Shown here: positions 32,744 through 41,381 of the stretch, in pieces | Position numbering within the stretch: the first letter of the stretch is position 1 | Layout of the letters: the number at the start of each line of letters is the position of its first letter | Position numbers and translations under genes: made by a program | Assembly (NCBI GenBank): GCA_028280965.1 | Contig: JANQKT010000042.1 | Span: forward strand, 1 to 45,803 | From: Phycisphaeraceae bacterium | GTDB taxonomy: Bacteria > Planctomycetota > Phycisphaerae > Phycisphaerales > Phycisphaeraceae | Direction of reading: 5' to 3' | DNA length: 45,803 nucleotides | The notes under the pieces: generated by a model | Told to the model about the DNA's origin: nothing | Seen by the model: only the letters and a program-made list of their open reading frames with translations | The model's database searches: none

Positions 32744-33684
32744 GGTTCCCTCTCTTCTGACAGCGCGAGGAACAAGTCGTCCAGCGTCGGTGGGCGCACC
32801 TCGTAACGCAGGTCCGCGAACGACGCGACAAAACGTGACAGGCCCTCGGCGTCCAGCGGCACGTGCCACTGCGTCAGCACCTGTGACGGCTTGGCCCTGC
32901 TTCGCAACTCACGCTCGATCCATTGCAGGGCCTCGGCGGTTCGCGGCTCGTTGTTGTCCAGCAGGACCACGTGCTCGCCGACCACATCGCCCAGTACTTC
33001 CTCGGCCACGCCCTGCGCCCGGACCCTGCCGCGCTGCAGGACCTGTAAACGGTCGGACAGCCGGGCCGCTTCGTCCATGTAGTGCGTCGTCAAGACGACG
33101 GCCATCCCCTGTTCGCGTAGCGAACGCACCAATTCCCACACCGCGACGCGCGCCTGCGGGTCCAGGCCCGTCGTGGGCTCGTCGAGGAAGACCACCTTGG
33201 GCTCATGCACGACCGCGCGCGCGATCATCAGCCGACGCCGGTACCCGCCCGATAACGTCTCGGGCGACTGGTCGGCGTACTCACGCAGGCCGAACTGGTC
33301 GAGCAGCCCCTCGATCCGCCGGTCGATGTCGTGCTGGCGTGGCCGGTAGTAGCGCCCGGTCTGCACTAGGTTCTGCTTGACTGTGAAGTCGGTGTCGAAG
33401 GTATCGTCCTGTGTACAGACGCCAAGCACCCGCCGCGCAGCGTCCTGCTCGCGAGTCAGGTCGTGGCCTTCGATCGTGATCGAGCCCGCGTCCGGGCGCA
33501 GGTACCCGTAGCACATCCGCAGCGTCGTCGTCTTGCCCGCCCCGTTGGGCCCGAGCAGCCCGAGGACCTCGCCCGCCGCGACAACCAGATCGATCCCGTC
33601 GACCACGCGCTTGCCACCGAGGTGCTTGACCAGGCCGGTCGCTACCAGGAGCTGATCGGAGTCGGATTCGTGGGTGAGCAACAC
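32740..33684 (-). CDS. ABC transporter ATPase, NodI-like
   Basis: 314 residues from the GTG at 33684, with AAGGAC upstream. Walker A GPNGAGKTT (45-53), a Q-loop in VCTQDDTFDTDFTV (~90-105), signature LSGGYRRR (~150), Walker B VVFLDEPTTGLDP (~170) and the switch His in TTHYMD (~205). The 'D..FTV.qNL...GRYY' segment and the long C-terminal extension (~230-314) are typical of the NodI/DrrA group of exporters. It powers the permease encoded in the overlapping downstream gene. Confidence 0.95.
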   Translation of the reverse strand: MLLTHESDSDQLLVATGLVKHLGGKRVVDGIDLVVAAGEVLGLLGPNGAGKTTTLRMCYGYLRPDAGSITIEGHDLTREQDAARRVLGVCTQDDTFDTDFTVKQNLVQTGRYYRPRQHDIDRRIEGLLDQFGLREYADQSPETLSGGYRRRLMIARAVVHEPKVVFLDEPTTGLDPQARVAVWELVRSLREQGMAVVLTTHYMDEAARLSDRLQVLQRGRVRAQGVAEEVLGDVVGEHVVLLDNNEPRTAEALQWIERELRSRAKPSQVLTQWHVPLDAEGLSRFVASFADLRYEVRPPTLDDLFLALSEEREP

Positions 33685-33788
33685 GGTGGTCCTTCAATCG
33701 CGACGCGCACGTTATATCACCACGGAGCGCGGAGCTCTCACCCTTCCAACGGCTTGGAGGTTTTGGGGGATGACGGGCGGTGCCGCGG

Positions 33789-35318
33789 CTAACGCGTCAC
33801 GCGCCGCTCGATCCGGCGGAGGCCGCGGACCAGGTCGGTCGCCGACTTGTACTGCGCCATCTCCGGGTTCTTCGGCCGGAGCACCGCGGCGGTCAGGGCG
33901 CTGAGCGCCTTGGCCGTGTCCGACTCGGAGTCGTAGGCGATGTACTGCCGCAGGTCCGGGTTGACGTGCGGCTTGGCGATCTGCACCGCGAGGTAGAACG
34001 CGTCCACCGTCTTGTCGACCTTGCCGTACACATCCGCGATGGCGTTGTTGGTGACGTGGCCGCGCTCGATCATCTTGCCGAGCATCCGCTGGATCTGGCT
34101 GGTGCGCATCATCTCGCCGAACAGCTCACCGAGCATGGGCGAGCGGCTGACCTGCTCCCCGATGCGGCAGGCCGAGCCGAAGTCGACAAAACCGACGCCG
34201 ACGGGCGTGATCACCATGTTGTCCATCCGCAGGTCCAGGTGCATGACGCGGGCCTGGTCGTGCAGCGCCGCGAGCAGCTCGGCGGCCTGGAGCGCGAAGT
34301 CGAGCTGGCTGATCGGTTCCCCGCCGATGCGCATCCACTTCATGTGCAGCGTGCGGACAAAACCCCGCTGATCCTTCTCGATGCCCAGCGGCTTGGGCAC
34401 CTTGTCCCTAAACGCCGGGTCGAGGTTGTTCTGCAGGATGCCGAGCATCGCGGCCTCGCGCGTCAGGAACGTCGGGAAGACGTGATCAACGAGTTTGTGG
34501 GCGCGCTTGCGCAGGTCGTTGAGATCGGTCTCCGGGAACTTGTGGCGGAGGCGCTGCAGCAGGTCGTGGTACGTCGGCACGCGTTTGGTTACAACGTAAC
34601 CGTCGGGGGCAAACGGGCCGGCCGGGCAGGGCGTGAGCTCGACGTGGTAGGTGAACCGCTCGGTGAAGTCGCCGGGCTGGATGAGTTGGGTCTTGCGCGC
34701 GAGGAACGCGAAGCCCTTGGGCGTGACGCCGGGCAGGCGCATGCCGAGCGTGTTGGCGTGGATCACGGTGACCGGCTGCTCGACCGTGAACCCGCGTTTA
34801 CCGTCATAGGCCTCGGCGAGGTTGCGCACGCTCTTTTCATTGTCCCCGAGGTAGAGGAAGAGCCCGCCCCAGTGCAGGCGGGGGAAGACCTCGTCGGGCA
34901 GCTTGGGCTCGCCGGGCGTCGCGGTGAGGGCATCCACGAGCTGGCCGGGCGCGCCGGGGTTGGCCTGCCCCGCGCGGGCGGTGGGTCGGCCGGCGACGGC
35001 GCGGCGGAGCCAGAGGCGGTGCGCGGCGGCGGCCAGCTTCTGCATCGACCGGTCGTTGCGCACCGGCGTCGGCCGGGCCGGCGTGGGTTGAGCCTTGGTG
35101 TTGGGCATGAGTCTCCGCAGCGCGCGTTTCAGGAAGCCCGGCCCAGCTGCTATCGGCCGGTCGGACGCCGCGGTTTGGTTCGGTTGTGCGGATTGTGCCG
35201 CCGGCCTGGGGATCGTCGGCGGCGGGATGACCTCGCCGGCCGTAGACGGTGACCGCTGCGGTGCGCGGACCCGCGCATCGCGTTCGATATGGTCGTAGAT
35301 CGGGTGCTGGCCGGGCAT
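33789..35318 (-). CDS. Kinase-like protein with protein-kinase-fold C-terminal domain
   Basis: 509 residues. The first ~110 residues are Pro/Ala/Arg-rich and probably disordered. From ~150 a kinase fold can be followed: a beta-rich N-lobe, a helical region (HKLVDHVFPTFLTREAAML ~275-295), the catalytic loop MHLDLRMDN (~358-366) and a VDFGSA metal motif (~376-381). HxDxRxxN with DFG gives the catalytic Asp, Asn and Mg-binding Asp. The N-lobe Lys is not obvious. The sequence is not a typical Hanks kinase; lipopolysaccharide kinases and aminoglycoside-kinase-like proteins share this pattern. No signal or membrane segment, so cytosolic. Substrate unknown. Confidence 0.8.
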   Translation of the reverse strand: MPGQHPIYDHIERDARVRAPQRSPSTAGEVIPPPTIPRPAAQSAQPNQTAASDRPIAAGPGFLKRALRRLMPNTKAQPTPARPTPVRNDRSMQKLAAAAHRLWLRRAVAGRPTARAGQANPGAPGQLVDALTATPGEPKLPDEVFPRLHWGGLFLYLGDNEKSVRNLAEAYDGKRGFTVEQPVTVIHANTLGMRLPGVTPKGFAFLARKTQLIQPGDFTERFTYHVELTPCPAGPFAPDGYVVTKRVPTYHDLLQRLRHKFPETDLNDLRKRAHKLVDHVFPTFLTREAAMLGILQNNLDPAFRDKVPKPLGIEKDQRGFVRTLHMKWMRIGGEPISQLDFALQAAELLAALHDQARVMHLDLRMDNMVITPVGVGFVDFGSACRIGEQVSRSPMLGELFGEMMRTSQIQRMLGKMIERGHVTNNAIADVYGKVDKTVDAFYLAVQIAKPHVNPDLRQYIAYDSESDTAKALSALTAAVLRPKNPEMAQYKSATDLVRGLRRIERRVTR

Positions 35319-35393
35319 CGCGGGTGGGGCTAAACAGTCTGGTCGATAAGACCACGCATCAACAACTCCAATGCTATCGGACCGCGGCCCGTC

Positions 35394-36392
35394 TCAGTCC
35401 CATTTCAGCACGTCCAGCTCGACACGGACCCGATTGACGGCGTGCCCGTCCGGCGAGACCACGGTCAGCTCGACCGCGTCGCCCGGCTGATGGGAACGGA
35501 CCAGGGTAAAAAGGCTGCTCAGATCGACAACCGGCCGGCCATCGAGGTGCGTGATCAACTGCTCGTTCGTGATGCCCGCGCGGCCCAGTGCCCCGCCTTG
35601 AAACACCCGATGCGTCACCACCCCGGCCGAGCCGGGCGGGAATCGCTTGGTAAAGCCGTAAGGCTGGGTGCGCAGGCCGACCAGTTCGGCTCCAAGCGTC
35701 GCCGTGGGTCGGTCGGCAAGGGATTGGACCAGCCGCCGCGCTTCGTCGGCGGGCGCGATGAACCCCAGGCCGAGCGAGCCCAGATCGTCGCCGATGAACG
35801 CGGACTGGACGCCGACGATCCCGCCGCGAGCATCGACCCAGCACCCGCCGGACGTACCGGGCGCGGCGTCGGCGGCGATCAGCAGCGAGCGCGCGTAGCT
35901 GCCGTGGTTGCTCAGGAAATTGAAACCTGTCCGATCGCGCGCGACCCGGCCGGGGATGAACGCTTCTTCGAGCATCGAGGGCGCACCGATCAGAAAGATC
36001 AGCGCGCCAGGCGGGGACAACCCGTCGCTGAAACCCAATAACGCCCCGTGCGGGCGGTCGCCCAGATCGGTCTCAAGCACCGCGAGGTCGTGGCCGAGAT
36101 CGACCGCGACCGTCCGCGCGGGCACGATGCGCCCGTCGGGCAGAAGCAGCTCGATCCGGTCCGCCGGGTTGTGGACAACGTGCGCCGCGGTGAGGAAGTG
36201 GCTCTGGTGCGAGACAAACGCGCCGCTGCCTGCGATGCGCCCGTCCTTCAACACCGTCGCCGTCGCGGGCAGTACCGTTGCAAAAAGAGAGCCGTCATCG
36301 GCGCTCGGCGGCATGCCGGCCTGTGTACGAGAAACGCAGCCAACAAGCATGGACAACGCCAGGGTCAACGCCACACCACACACACCCCTCAT
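35394..36392 (-). CDS. Trypsin-like (S1C/DegP-type) lipoprotein protease with PDZ domain
   Basis: 332 residues from the ATG at 36392, overlapping the nitroreductase TGA (ATGA). A lipoprotein signal ends with LVGC, Cys19 being the lipid site. The protease domain has the full triad: His71 in LTAAHVVH, Asp102 in GHDLAVLE and Ser181 in APGTSGGCW. A single PDZ-like domain follows (~245-330: GVVTHRVFQGGALGRAGI ... LITHLDGRPV). It is similar to DegP/DegS proteases that degrade damaged envelope proteins, but with one PDZ and a lipid anchor. It is the last gene of the rsfS-DUF1294-nitroreductase run. Confidence 0.9.
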   Translation of the reverse strand: MRGVCGVALTLALSMLVGCVSRTQAGMPPSADDGSLFATVLPATATVLKDGRIAGSGAFVSHQSHFLTAAHVVHNPADRIELLLPDGRIVPARTVAVDLGHDLAVLETDLGDRPHGALLGFSDGLSPPGALIFLIGAPSMLEEAFIPGRVARDRTGFNFLSNHGSYARSLLIAADAAPGTSGGCWVDARGGIVGVQSAFIGDDLGSLGLGFIAPADEARRLVQSLADRPTATLGAELVGLRTQPYGFTKRFPPGSAGVVTHRVFQGGALGRAGITNEQLITHLDGRPVVDLSSLFTLVRSHQPGDAVELTVVSPDGHAVNRVRVELDVLKWD

Positions 36393-37051
36393 GCCCGCAC
36401 CTCCATCACCCGCCCGATCGGCCGGCGCTCGATCGCCGCGGCGGGGACTTCGCAATCGTCCGACGGGTAGCCGACGGGGATCAGTAAGAAAGGCCGTTCG
36501 TTCGCGGGGCGGTTAAGGATCTGGTTTAAGAAGTTCATCGGGCTGGGCGTGTGCGTCAGCGTCGCGAGCCCGGCGTGCTGCGCGGCGCAGAGCAGCATCC
36601 CGCAGGCCAGGCCGATCGACTCGCTGGAGTAGTAGACCTTCCCGCCGTCGTCCGCCTTGGTCAGGCGGAACGCAACGATCAGCCAGGGGACGGTTTCGAG
36701 GAAGGCCTTGTTGTCGTCCGTGCCCAGCGGCGCGAGGTCTTCGAGCCACTGCTCGCCCGCGCGCCCGGCGTAGAACTCGCGTTCTTCGGCCTCGGCCCCT
36801 TCGCGGATCTGCTTCTTGATCGATGGGTCGCTGACGCAGACAAACCGCCAGGGCTGCTTGTTCGCCCCGCTGGGCGCGCTGCCGGCCGTGCGGATGAGCG
36901 CTTCGATCGTCTCGCGGCTGACCGGCTTGTCGGAGAACATGCGGACCGATCGGCGTTTTCGCATGACGTCGTAGAACGCGGCCGCCGCCTGCTCGGGTGG
37001 CACGCGGGGGTCAAAACGGTCGTTGTACGGGACGGTCGGGCAGTTGTGCAT
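36389..37051 (-). CDS. Nitroreductase family flavoprotein
   Basis: 220 residues. FMN-binding nitroreductase fold: MRKRRSVRMFSDKPVSRETIEALIRTAGSAPSGANKQPW (~30-68) is the classic phosphate/FMN site. SSESIGLACGMLLCAAQHAGL (~140-160) and the C-terminal FLLIPVGYPSDDCEVP complete it. The pattern with SAPSGANKQPW is close to iodotyrosine-deiodinase/BluB-like relatives. It probably reduces a small organic substrate with NAD(P)H. TAAACT ends 6 nt before the ATG, so it may have its own leaderless transcript although it lies only 4 nt after DUF1294. Confidence 0.9.
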   Translation of the reverse strand: MHNCPTVPYNDRFDPRVPPEQAAAAFYDVMRKRRSVRMFSDKPVSRETIEALIRTAGSAPSGANKQPWRFVCVSDPSIKKQIREGAEAEEREFYAGRAGEQWLEDLAPLGTDDNKAFLETVPWLIVAFRLTKADDGGKVYYSSESIGLACGMLLCAAQHAGLATLTHTPSPMNFLNQILNRPANERPFLLIPVGYPSDDCEVPAAAIERRPIGRVMEVRA

Positions 37052-37055
37052 GGCG

Positions 37056-37349
37056 TTAGTTTACTGAGAGCCGCACCAGGTACGTCACCGCACCGGCAAG
37101 CGTGACATGCACCACGACCGTCAGCCAAAACACGAAGCGGAAGCGTGCCTTGACGGTCTTGTGCCGCAGCCAACGCTGCCCCAACAGCCCGCCCGGCCAG
37201 CCGCCGAGCAGTGACAGCAGATGTAGCCGGTTCTCGGGAACGCGCCAGCCATCGCGCCCCGCCTGGCGTTTGTCCCAGGCGTAGAAGGCGAGCGTGAGCA
37301 CGCTCATCAGGAAAAGGTCCGCGGCGAGTATGACCAACCAAATCTGCAT
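37056..37349 (-). CDS. DUF1294 small membrane protein
   Basis: 97 residues from the ATG at 37349 (MQIWLVILAADLF), 5 nt after the rsfS stop. It has a first hydrophobic helix, then YAWDKRQAGRDGWRVPENRLHLLSLLGGWPGGLLGQRW and RHKTVKARFRFVFW, the diagnostic DUF1294 pattern, and a last membrane helix. Family function unknown; it is often fused to cold-shock domains in other bacteria, here it stands alone. The much longer upstream frame is only the shadow of rsfS. Confidence 0.88.
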   Translation of the reverse strand: MQIWLVILAADLFLMSVLTLAFYAWDKRQAGRDGWRVPENRLHLLSLLGGWPGGLLGQRWLRHKTVKARFRFVFWLTVVVHVTLAGAVTYLVRLSVN

Positions 37350-37354
37350 CGTGT

Positions 37355-37786
37355 TTAACCGGGAGGGCGAGGCTCCTGCCGCCTCCACTTGATCTCCGGC
37401 GCATCGCCCCAGAGCATCTCCAGGTCGTAGTGGCCGCGGGTCGCCGGCTCGAAGAGGTGGACCATGACCTCGACAAAGTCGGCGACCAGCCAGGTCGCGG
37501 CGGCGTCCTTGTCGTCGCCGAAGCGCTCGAAACCCTTCTCTTGCCCAAGCTTGGCGACGTGGCCGGCGAGCGCGCGGAGCTGGCGGTCGCTCGTGCCCGA
37601 GGCGATCACGATGTAGTAGGTCAGCGGGCTGACCCCGCGCACGTCCAGCACGCGGACGTCCTCGCACTCGAAGTCATTGAGCAGCCGGGCGGCGGCGATC
37701 GCGAACGCCTCGCCCTCGGTGCGCTCGGGGTCCGGGGTCGGTCGGTCGGGGGACGGTTCAACAGTCGTCGGATCGGGGTCGGTCAT
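37355..37786 (-). CDS. rsfS: Ribosomal silencing factor RsfS (YbeB/Iojap)
   Basis: 143 residues from the ATG at 37786; the N-terminal ~25 residues are Pro/Asp-rich and disordered. Core features: AFAIAAARLLNDFECEDVRVLDVRGVSPLTYYIVIASGTSDRQLRALAGHV, then DDKDAAATWLVADFVEVMVHLF and YDLEMLWGDAPEI, all typical of RsfS. It binds ribosomal protein L14 and blocks joining of subunits when nutrients are low. TATCCT (complement of 37794-37799) ends 7 nt before the ATG, indicating a leaderless start. It is first in the run rsfS, DUF1294, nitroreductase, protease. Confidence 0.95.
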   Translation of the reverse strand: MTDPDPTTVEPSPDRPTPDPERTEGEAFAIAAARLLNDFECEDVRVLDVRGVSPLTYYIVIASGTSDRQLRALAGHVAKLGQEKGFERFGDDKDAAATWLVADFVEVMVHLFEPATRGHYDLEMLWGDAPEIKWRRQEPRPPG

Positions 37787-37906
37787 CGCGGGCAGGATAC
37801 ACGGGGCGGTCAGCAGCCGCCGCGTCACCACCCGCGCGGTCAAATCACGGGAGACGCGTCCGCCCGGGCGTGGCCCGGCGGCTAAACGGGTATCCTGCTA
37901 CCCAAG

Positions 37907-39064
37907 ATGTTCATCCCCATCCGCAGCGACCGGCCCCTGCGCTCCACGCCCTACGTCAACTACGCGTTGATCGCGGCGTGCGTCCTAGCGTTCGCCGGCA
38001 CCAACAACCAGCTCGGCACCAGCCACCTGAACTGGGCCCACAAGCTGATGCTCTGGCCCGAGGGGACGCAGGTCGCCACCCGGCTGTGGCAATTCATCAC
38101 GTACCAGTTCCTCCACGACGGGCCGATCCACCTCATCGGCAACATGATCTTCCTCTGGGTGTTCGGCAACGCGGTCGAGGACCGGCTGGGCAAGGTCGGC
38201 TACCTGTTTTTCTACCTCGCGATGGGCGTCTTCGCCGGCCTCGCGCACTGCCTGACCTCGGAAGCGCCGGTGCTCGGCGCGTCCGGCTCGGTCGCCGGCG
38301 TCACCGGCGCGTTCCTCGCGTTATTCCCGCGCACGCGCATCACGTTCATCTACTTCTTCTTTTTCATCGGCGCCTTCGAGGTGCCGGCGATGGTCGTCGT
38401 CATCTTCTACTTCGCCAAGGACCTCCTGTTCTACGGCATGGGCGGCGGCGGGGTCGCGTACACCGCGCACCTGGGCGGCAACGTCGCGGGCTTCGCGATC
38501 GCGATGGCGCTGCTCGGCCCGCGCCTGCTGCCGCGCGAGCCCTACGACCTCTTCTCCCTGTGGACCCACAAACGCCGGCGAGACAAGTTCAAAAAACTCG
38601 CCAACCAGGGCTACGCCGCGTGGGAAGGCCAGTCACCCGCCGGCGGCAAGCTCTTCCGCAAGGGCGAGGCCGCGATGACCGAGCAGGACACGGCCGTGCT
38701 CGAGCTGCGCCAAACCATCAGCCGGTCGATCACCAACCACGACATGGACCGGGCGGCGGAGGACTACAAACAACTGCTCACCGAGCACGGCGACCAGACG
38801 CTCAGCCAGAAGCAGCAGTTCGAGCTCGCCAACCACCTCGCCGGCCAGGGCGACCACGCCGACGCGGCTCGCGCGTACGAGCTGCTGCTCAAGGCCTACC
38901 CCAACCACCCCGAGCGTGCCCACGCCCAGCTCGTGCTCGGGCTGGTGTACGTGCGCTACCTCGGCCGGGCCGACGACGCGAAACCGGTGCTGCAGGAAGC
39001 CAGCCAGCGCCTAAACGGCGATGATGCGAAGCTCGCCCGACAACTCATGTCCGAAATCGGATGA
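37907..39064 (+). CDS. Rhomboid family intramembrane protease with C-terminal TPR-like domain
   Basis: 385 residues. About six membrane helices in the first ~215 residues. Rhomboid motifs: HLIGNMIFLWVFGNAVED (~74-91), the catalytic serine in GASGSVAG (~Ser126) and the catalytic histidine in TAHLGGNVAG (~187). The dyad is intact, so it should cut membrane proteins in the lipid bilayer. The remaining ~160 residues form helical TPR-like repeats (DMDRAAEDYKQLLTEHGD, DHADAARAYELLLKAYPNHPERAHAQLVLG), probably in the cytosol for partner binding. TATCCT stands 10 nt before the ATG. Confidence 0.94.
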   Translation: MFIPIRSDRPLRSTPYVNYALIAACVLAFAGTNNQLGTSHLNWAHKLMLWPEGTQVATRLWQFITYQFLHDGPIHLIGNMIFLWVFGNAVEDRLGKVGYLFFYLAMGVFAGLAHCLTSEAPVLGASGSVAGVTGAFLALFPRTRITFIYFFFFIGAFEVPAMVVVIFYFAKDLLFYGMGGGGVAYTAHLGGNVAGFAIAMALLGPRLLPREPYDLFSLWTHKRRRDKFKKLANQGYAAWEGQSPAGGKLFRKGEAAMTEQDTAVLELRQTISRSITNHDMDRAAEDYKQLLTEHGDQTLSQKQQFELANHLAGQGDHADAARAYELLLKAYPNHPERAHAQLVLGLVYVRYLGRADDAKPVLQEASQRLNGDDAKLARQLMSEIG

Positions 39065-39091
39065 GTTTGACCACTCTGTAACACGCACCCC

Positions 39092-39165
39092 GTTGGCCGT
39101 CGCCTGCGAGGCGACGCGTTCAAGCAATCTCAACCCGATGCGTCGCCTTGCAGGCGACGGCCAAC
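39092..39165. repeat. 26-bp inverted repeat (one mismatch) with nested palindromes
   Basis: Arms 39092-39117 and 39140-39165 pair with a single mismatch across a 22-nt spacer. Each arm is itself palindromic (CGTCGCCTGCGAGGCGACG). It lies directly upstream of the lpxI -10 box; no U-tract. Confidence 0.9.
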
Positions 39166-39178
39166 TATGATTGCCCCC

Positions 39179-40027
39179 ATGCGCGAGCCCGTCATGGGTC
39201 TGATCGCCGGCGGCGGCCGGCTGCCGTTCCTCCAGGCACAGGGGATGCGCGCCGCCGGCTACCGCGTCGCCTGCGTCGGGCTGCTGGGCCAGTACGACCC
39301 CGAGCTGAGCGCCCTGTGCGACGACTTCGTCGAGTCCGGCGTGCTCAACCTCGGCCGGTGGTGCCGCCAGCTGCGCAAACGCGGGACGCACCAGGCAGTC
39401 ATGGTCGGCAAGGTCGAGAAGAGCGGGCTGCTGTACGATCCACGCCAGTGGCTGCGGCAGATGCCGCACTGGCGCGTCGCCAAGCTCTACCTGTGGGACC
39501 TGCGTCACGACCGGCGCAGCCAGACCATGCTCGCCGGCGTCGCGAACGAACTGAAGAAAGGCGGGCTCGAACTCATCGACACCACCCGGTTCATCCCCGA
39601 CCACCTCGCGCACGAAGGCACACTCACCGCGAAGCCGCCCACCGCCCGGCAGCAGCGCGACATCGACTTCGCCTGGCCGATCCTCATGCGCATGAACGAC
39701 CTGGACATCGGCCAGGCCGTCGCGGTCAAGGACGGCGACGTCATCGCCGTCGAGGCCATGGAGGGCACCGACGCCATGATCCGCCGGGCCGGCGGGTTGT
39801 GCCGCAAGCCCGGCTGGGTCCTGGCCAAGGGCGCCCCGGCGAAGAAAGACCCCCGCTTCGACGTGCCGACCATCGGTGTGACCACGATCGAGAACCTCGC
39901 AGATGCGGGAGCCGGCTGCCTGGTCGTCGCGTCGGGCCGGGTCATCCTGCTGGATAAGCCCGAGGTCCTCGCCGCCGCCGACCGGCTGGGCATCGCGATC
40001 GTGGGCCGGGCGGTCACAGAAGATTAA
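39179..40027 (+). CDS. lpxI: UDP-2,3-diacylglucosamine pyrophosphatase LpxI
   Basis: 282 residues. The start at 39179 is preferred over the ATG at 39167, because the latter overlaps TATGAT (39166-39171), a good -10 box located 7 nt before 39179. Family landmarks: GLIAGGGRLPFLQAQ (~7-21), GKVEKSGL (~82), DTTRFIPDHLA, 'DIDFAWPILMRMNDLDIGQAVAVKDGDVIAVEAMEGTDAMI' (~160-200) and KDPRFDVPTIGVTTI (~223-237). LpxI (DUF1009) hydrolyses UDP-2,3-diacylglucosamine to lipid X in lipid A synthesis, replacing LpxH. This supports a lipid A-containing outer membrane. Confidence 0.95.
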   Translation: MREPVMGLIAGGGRLPFLQAQGMRAAGYRVACVGLLGQYDPELSALCDDFVESGVLNLGRWCRQLRKRGTHQAVMVGKVEKSGLLYDPRQWLRQMPHWRVAKLYLWDLRHDRRSQTMLAGVANELKKGGLELIDTTRFIPDHLAHEGTLTAKPPTARQQRDIDFAWPILMRMNDLDIGQAVAVKDGDVIAVEAMEGTDAMIRRAGGLCRKPGWVLAKGAPAKKDPRFDVPTIGVTTIENLADAGAGCLVVASGRVILLDKPEVLAAADRLGIAIVGRAVTED

Positions 40028-40180
40028 GAACCCACGCGCGCTTGTACGCGTACCTTGGGAATAATCCCCGCAATTCGCGGATTTATCCCTCCTAGGCGTG
40101 ACCCTACCGCTGTCATGCCCGACACTTTCCCCCGACCGCTGCGCTTTTTCCCGAAACCACCCCCACCCCGGAGACCGATC

Positions 40181-40705
40181 ATGACCCGCTTGCTCAAACT
40201 GTCCGCCCCCCTGCTGGCCATCGCCTTTTTGCTCAGCGTAACCGCTTTCACCCAGGCCGATGACGACGACCAGCCGACGCTCGAAGGCGTCGACCTGGGT
40301 ACCCACGTGTACGGCCCCGAAGTCGAGGCCGAAGACCTCGAAGGCAAGGTCATCATTTACGAATACTGGGGCGACCGCTGCCCGCCGTGCATCGCCTCGA
40401 TCCCCCACATCGTCAAGCTGAAGGAGACCTACGGCGACAAGCTCGTCATCGTCGCCAACCAGGTCTGGACCAAAGACACCGACAAGGCCAAGTCCGCCTG
40501 GACCAACGCCGGCGGCAGCGACACGATCTCCGTCATCAACCACGGCAAGATCGACGGCGCTGCGCACCGCGGCGTCCCGCACAGCTACGTCTTCGACCAC
40601 GAGGGCAACTTCCTCTGGAACGGCAACCCCCACCCCCGCGCTGATGGCAAGAAGCTTGATGAAGTCGTCAAGAAGGCCGTCGCCAAGGTCCCCGATCAGA
40701 GCTGA
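40181..40705 (+). CDS. Exported TlpA/thioredoxin-like protein
   Basis: 174 residues from the ATG at 40181, with GGAG 7 nt upstream. A signal peptide is followed by an acidic stretch (QADDDDQP) and a thioredoxin-like domain: VIIYEYWGDRCPPCIASIPHI holds the redox pair C67-P-P-C70. KLVIVANQVWTKDTDKA and the cis-Pro GVPHSYVFDHEGNF follow. It is expected to act as a thiol-disulfide oxidoreductase outside the cytoplasm. The CPPC site is typical of reducing TlpA/ResA relatives that often use CxPC. Transcribed alone, with a strong terminator after it. Confidence 0.93.
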   Translation: MTRLLKLSAPLLAIAFLLSVTAFTQADDDDQPTLEGVDLGTHVYGPEVEAEDLEGKVIIYEYWGDRCPPCIASIPHIVKLKETYGDKLVIVANQVWTKDTDKAKSAWTNAGGSDTISVINHGKIDGAAHRGVPHSYVFDHEGNFLWNGNPHPRADGKKLDEVVKKAVAKVPDQS

Positions 40706-40740
40706 TCGCCCCAACGCTACAACTGATTTGTAATGAAAGA

Positions 40741-40770
40741 CCCGAGGCAGTTGTGCCGCCTCGGGTTTTT
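40741..40770 (+). terminator. Intrinsic terminator of the TlpA-like gene
   Basis: Stem CCCGAGGC/GCCTCGGG (40741-40748, 40758-40765) with a 9-nt loop, followed by TTTTT. It lies 36 nt after the stop. Confidence 0.9.
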
Positions 40771-40856
40771 CTATGGTGCCTGCCTTTTGATTCATGCCCG
40801 CGGCGTGCCTGCCCGGGGGCGTGCCGTGGGATCCCAAACCCACAAACCACGTCCGC

Positions 40857-41381
40857 CTACTTCTCCGCGCACCACTCAAACAGCGCGCTCCACTCGTGCC
40901 GCTGCAGCGCCACCAGGTCCGGCGAGTCGCTCTCGCAGCGCGCGTTCGCCCGGGCGACCCGATCGACAAACGCCTCGGCGTCATAGGCCCCGATCGCCGA
41001 GCCCGACGCGCTGCCGCCGCCGGACAGGTCGATGTGCCCCATCGCCGGGTGGGCCCCGGCCTTGCGGTACCAGTACTTGGCGTTGGAAAAATCGCCCTCC
41101 CGCCGATGCATGATCGCGTGCCAGAACGAGCCGGTCGGCGTGTGGATCGACTGGCTGTAGCCGTGGCTGCGGTCCAGTTCATCCACGTACAGCCAGAGCC
41201 CGGCCTTGATCGCGTCGTGACCGTCGAGCGCCGGGTCCTGCACGACCCGCTGCACCACCGCGAGCACGTCCGGCGGCGCGCCCTCGACGGGGACCAGCGT
41301 GTGCATGGCCTGGTCAAACGGCAGGGCCTCGAAGACCGGCGCAACGGCCGCTTCGATCTGTTCGGGCAGGGCTACGGGCAT
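40857..41381 (-). CDS. Conserved hypothetical protein
   Basis: 174 residues. Not assigned to a named family. A striking segment QSIHTPTGSFWHAIMHRREGDFSNAKYWYRKAG (~80-112) looks like a conserved core with several His, Trp and Arg residues and could form a binding site; I recall related hypothetical proteins in planctomycetes and acidobacteria. No signal peptide or membrane helix, so cytosolic. The C-terminal part (ALQRHEWSALFEWC) is helical. It is convergent with the TlpA-like gene and divergent from cysC, so it is transcribed alone. Confidence 0.82.
   Translation of the reverse strand: MPVALPEQIEAAVAPVFEALPFDQAMHTLVPVEGAPPDVLAVVQRVVQDPALDGHDAIKAGLWLYVDELDRSHGYSQSIHTPTGSFWHAIMHRREGDFSNAKYWYRKAGAHPAMGHIDLSGGGSASGSAIGAYDAEAFVDRVARANARCESDSPDLVALQRHEWSALFEWCAEK

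Noticed and set aside
40055-40093. Imperfect hairpin between lpxI and the TlpA-like gene
   Set aside because: Three mismatches and no U-tract; not enough to call a terminator or RNA element.
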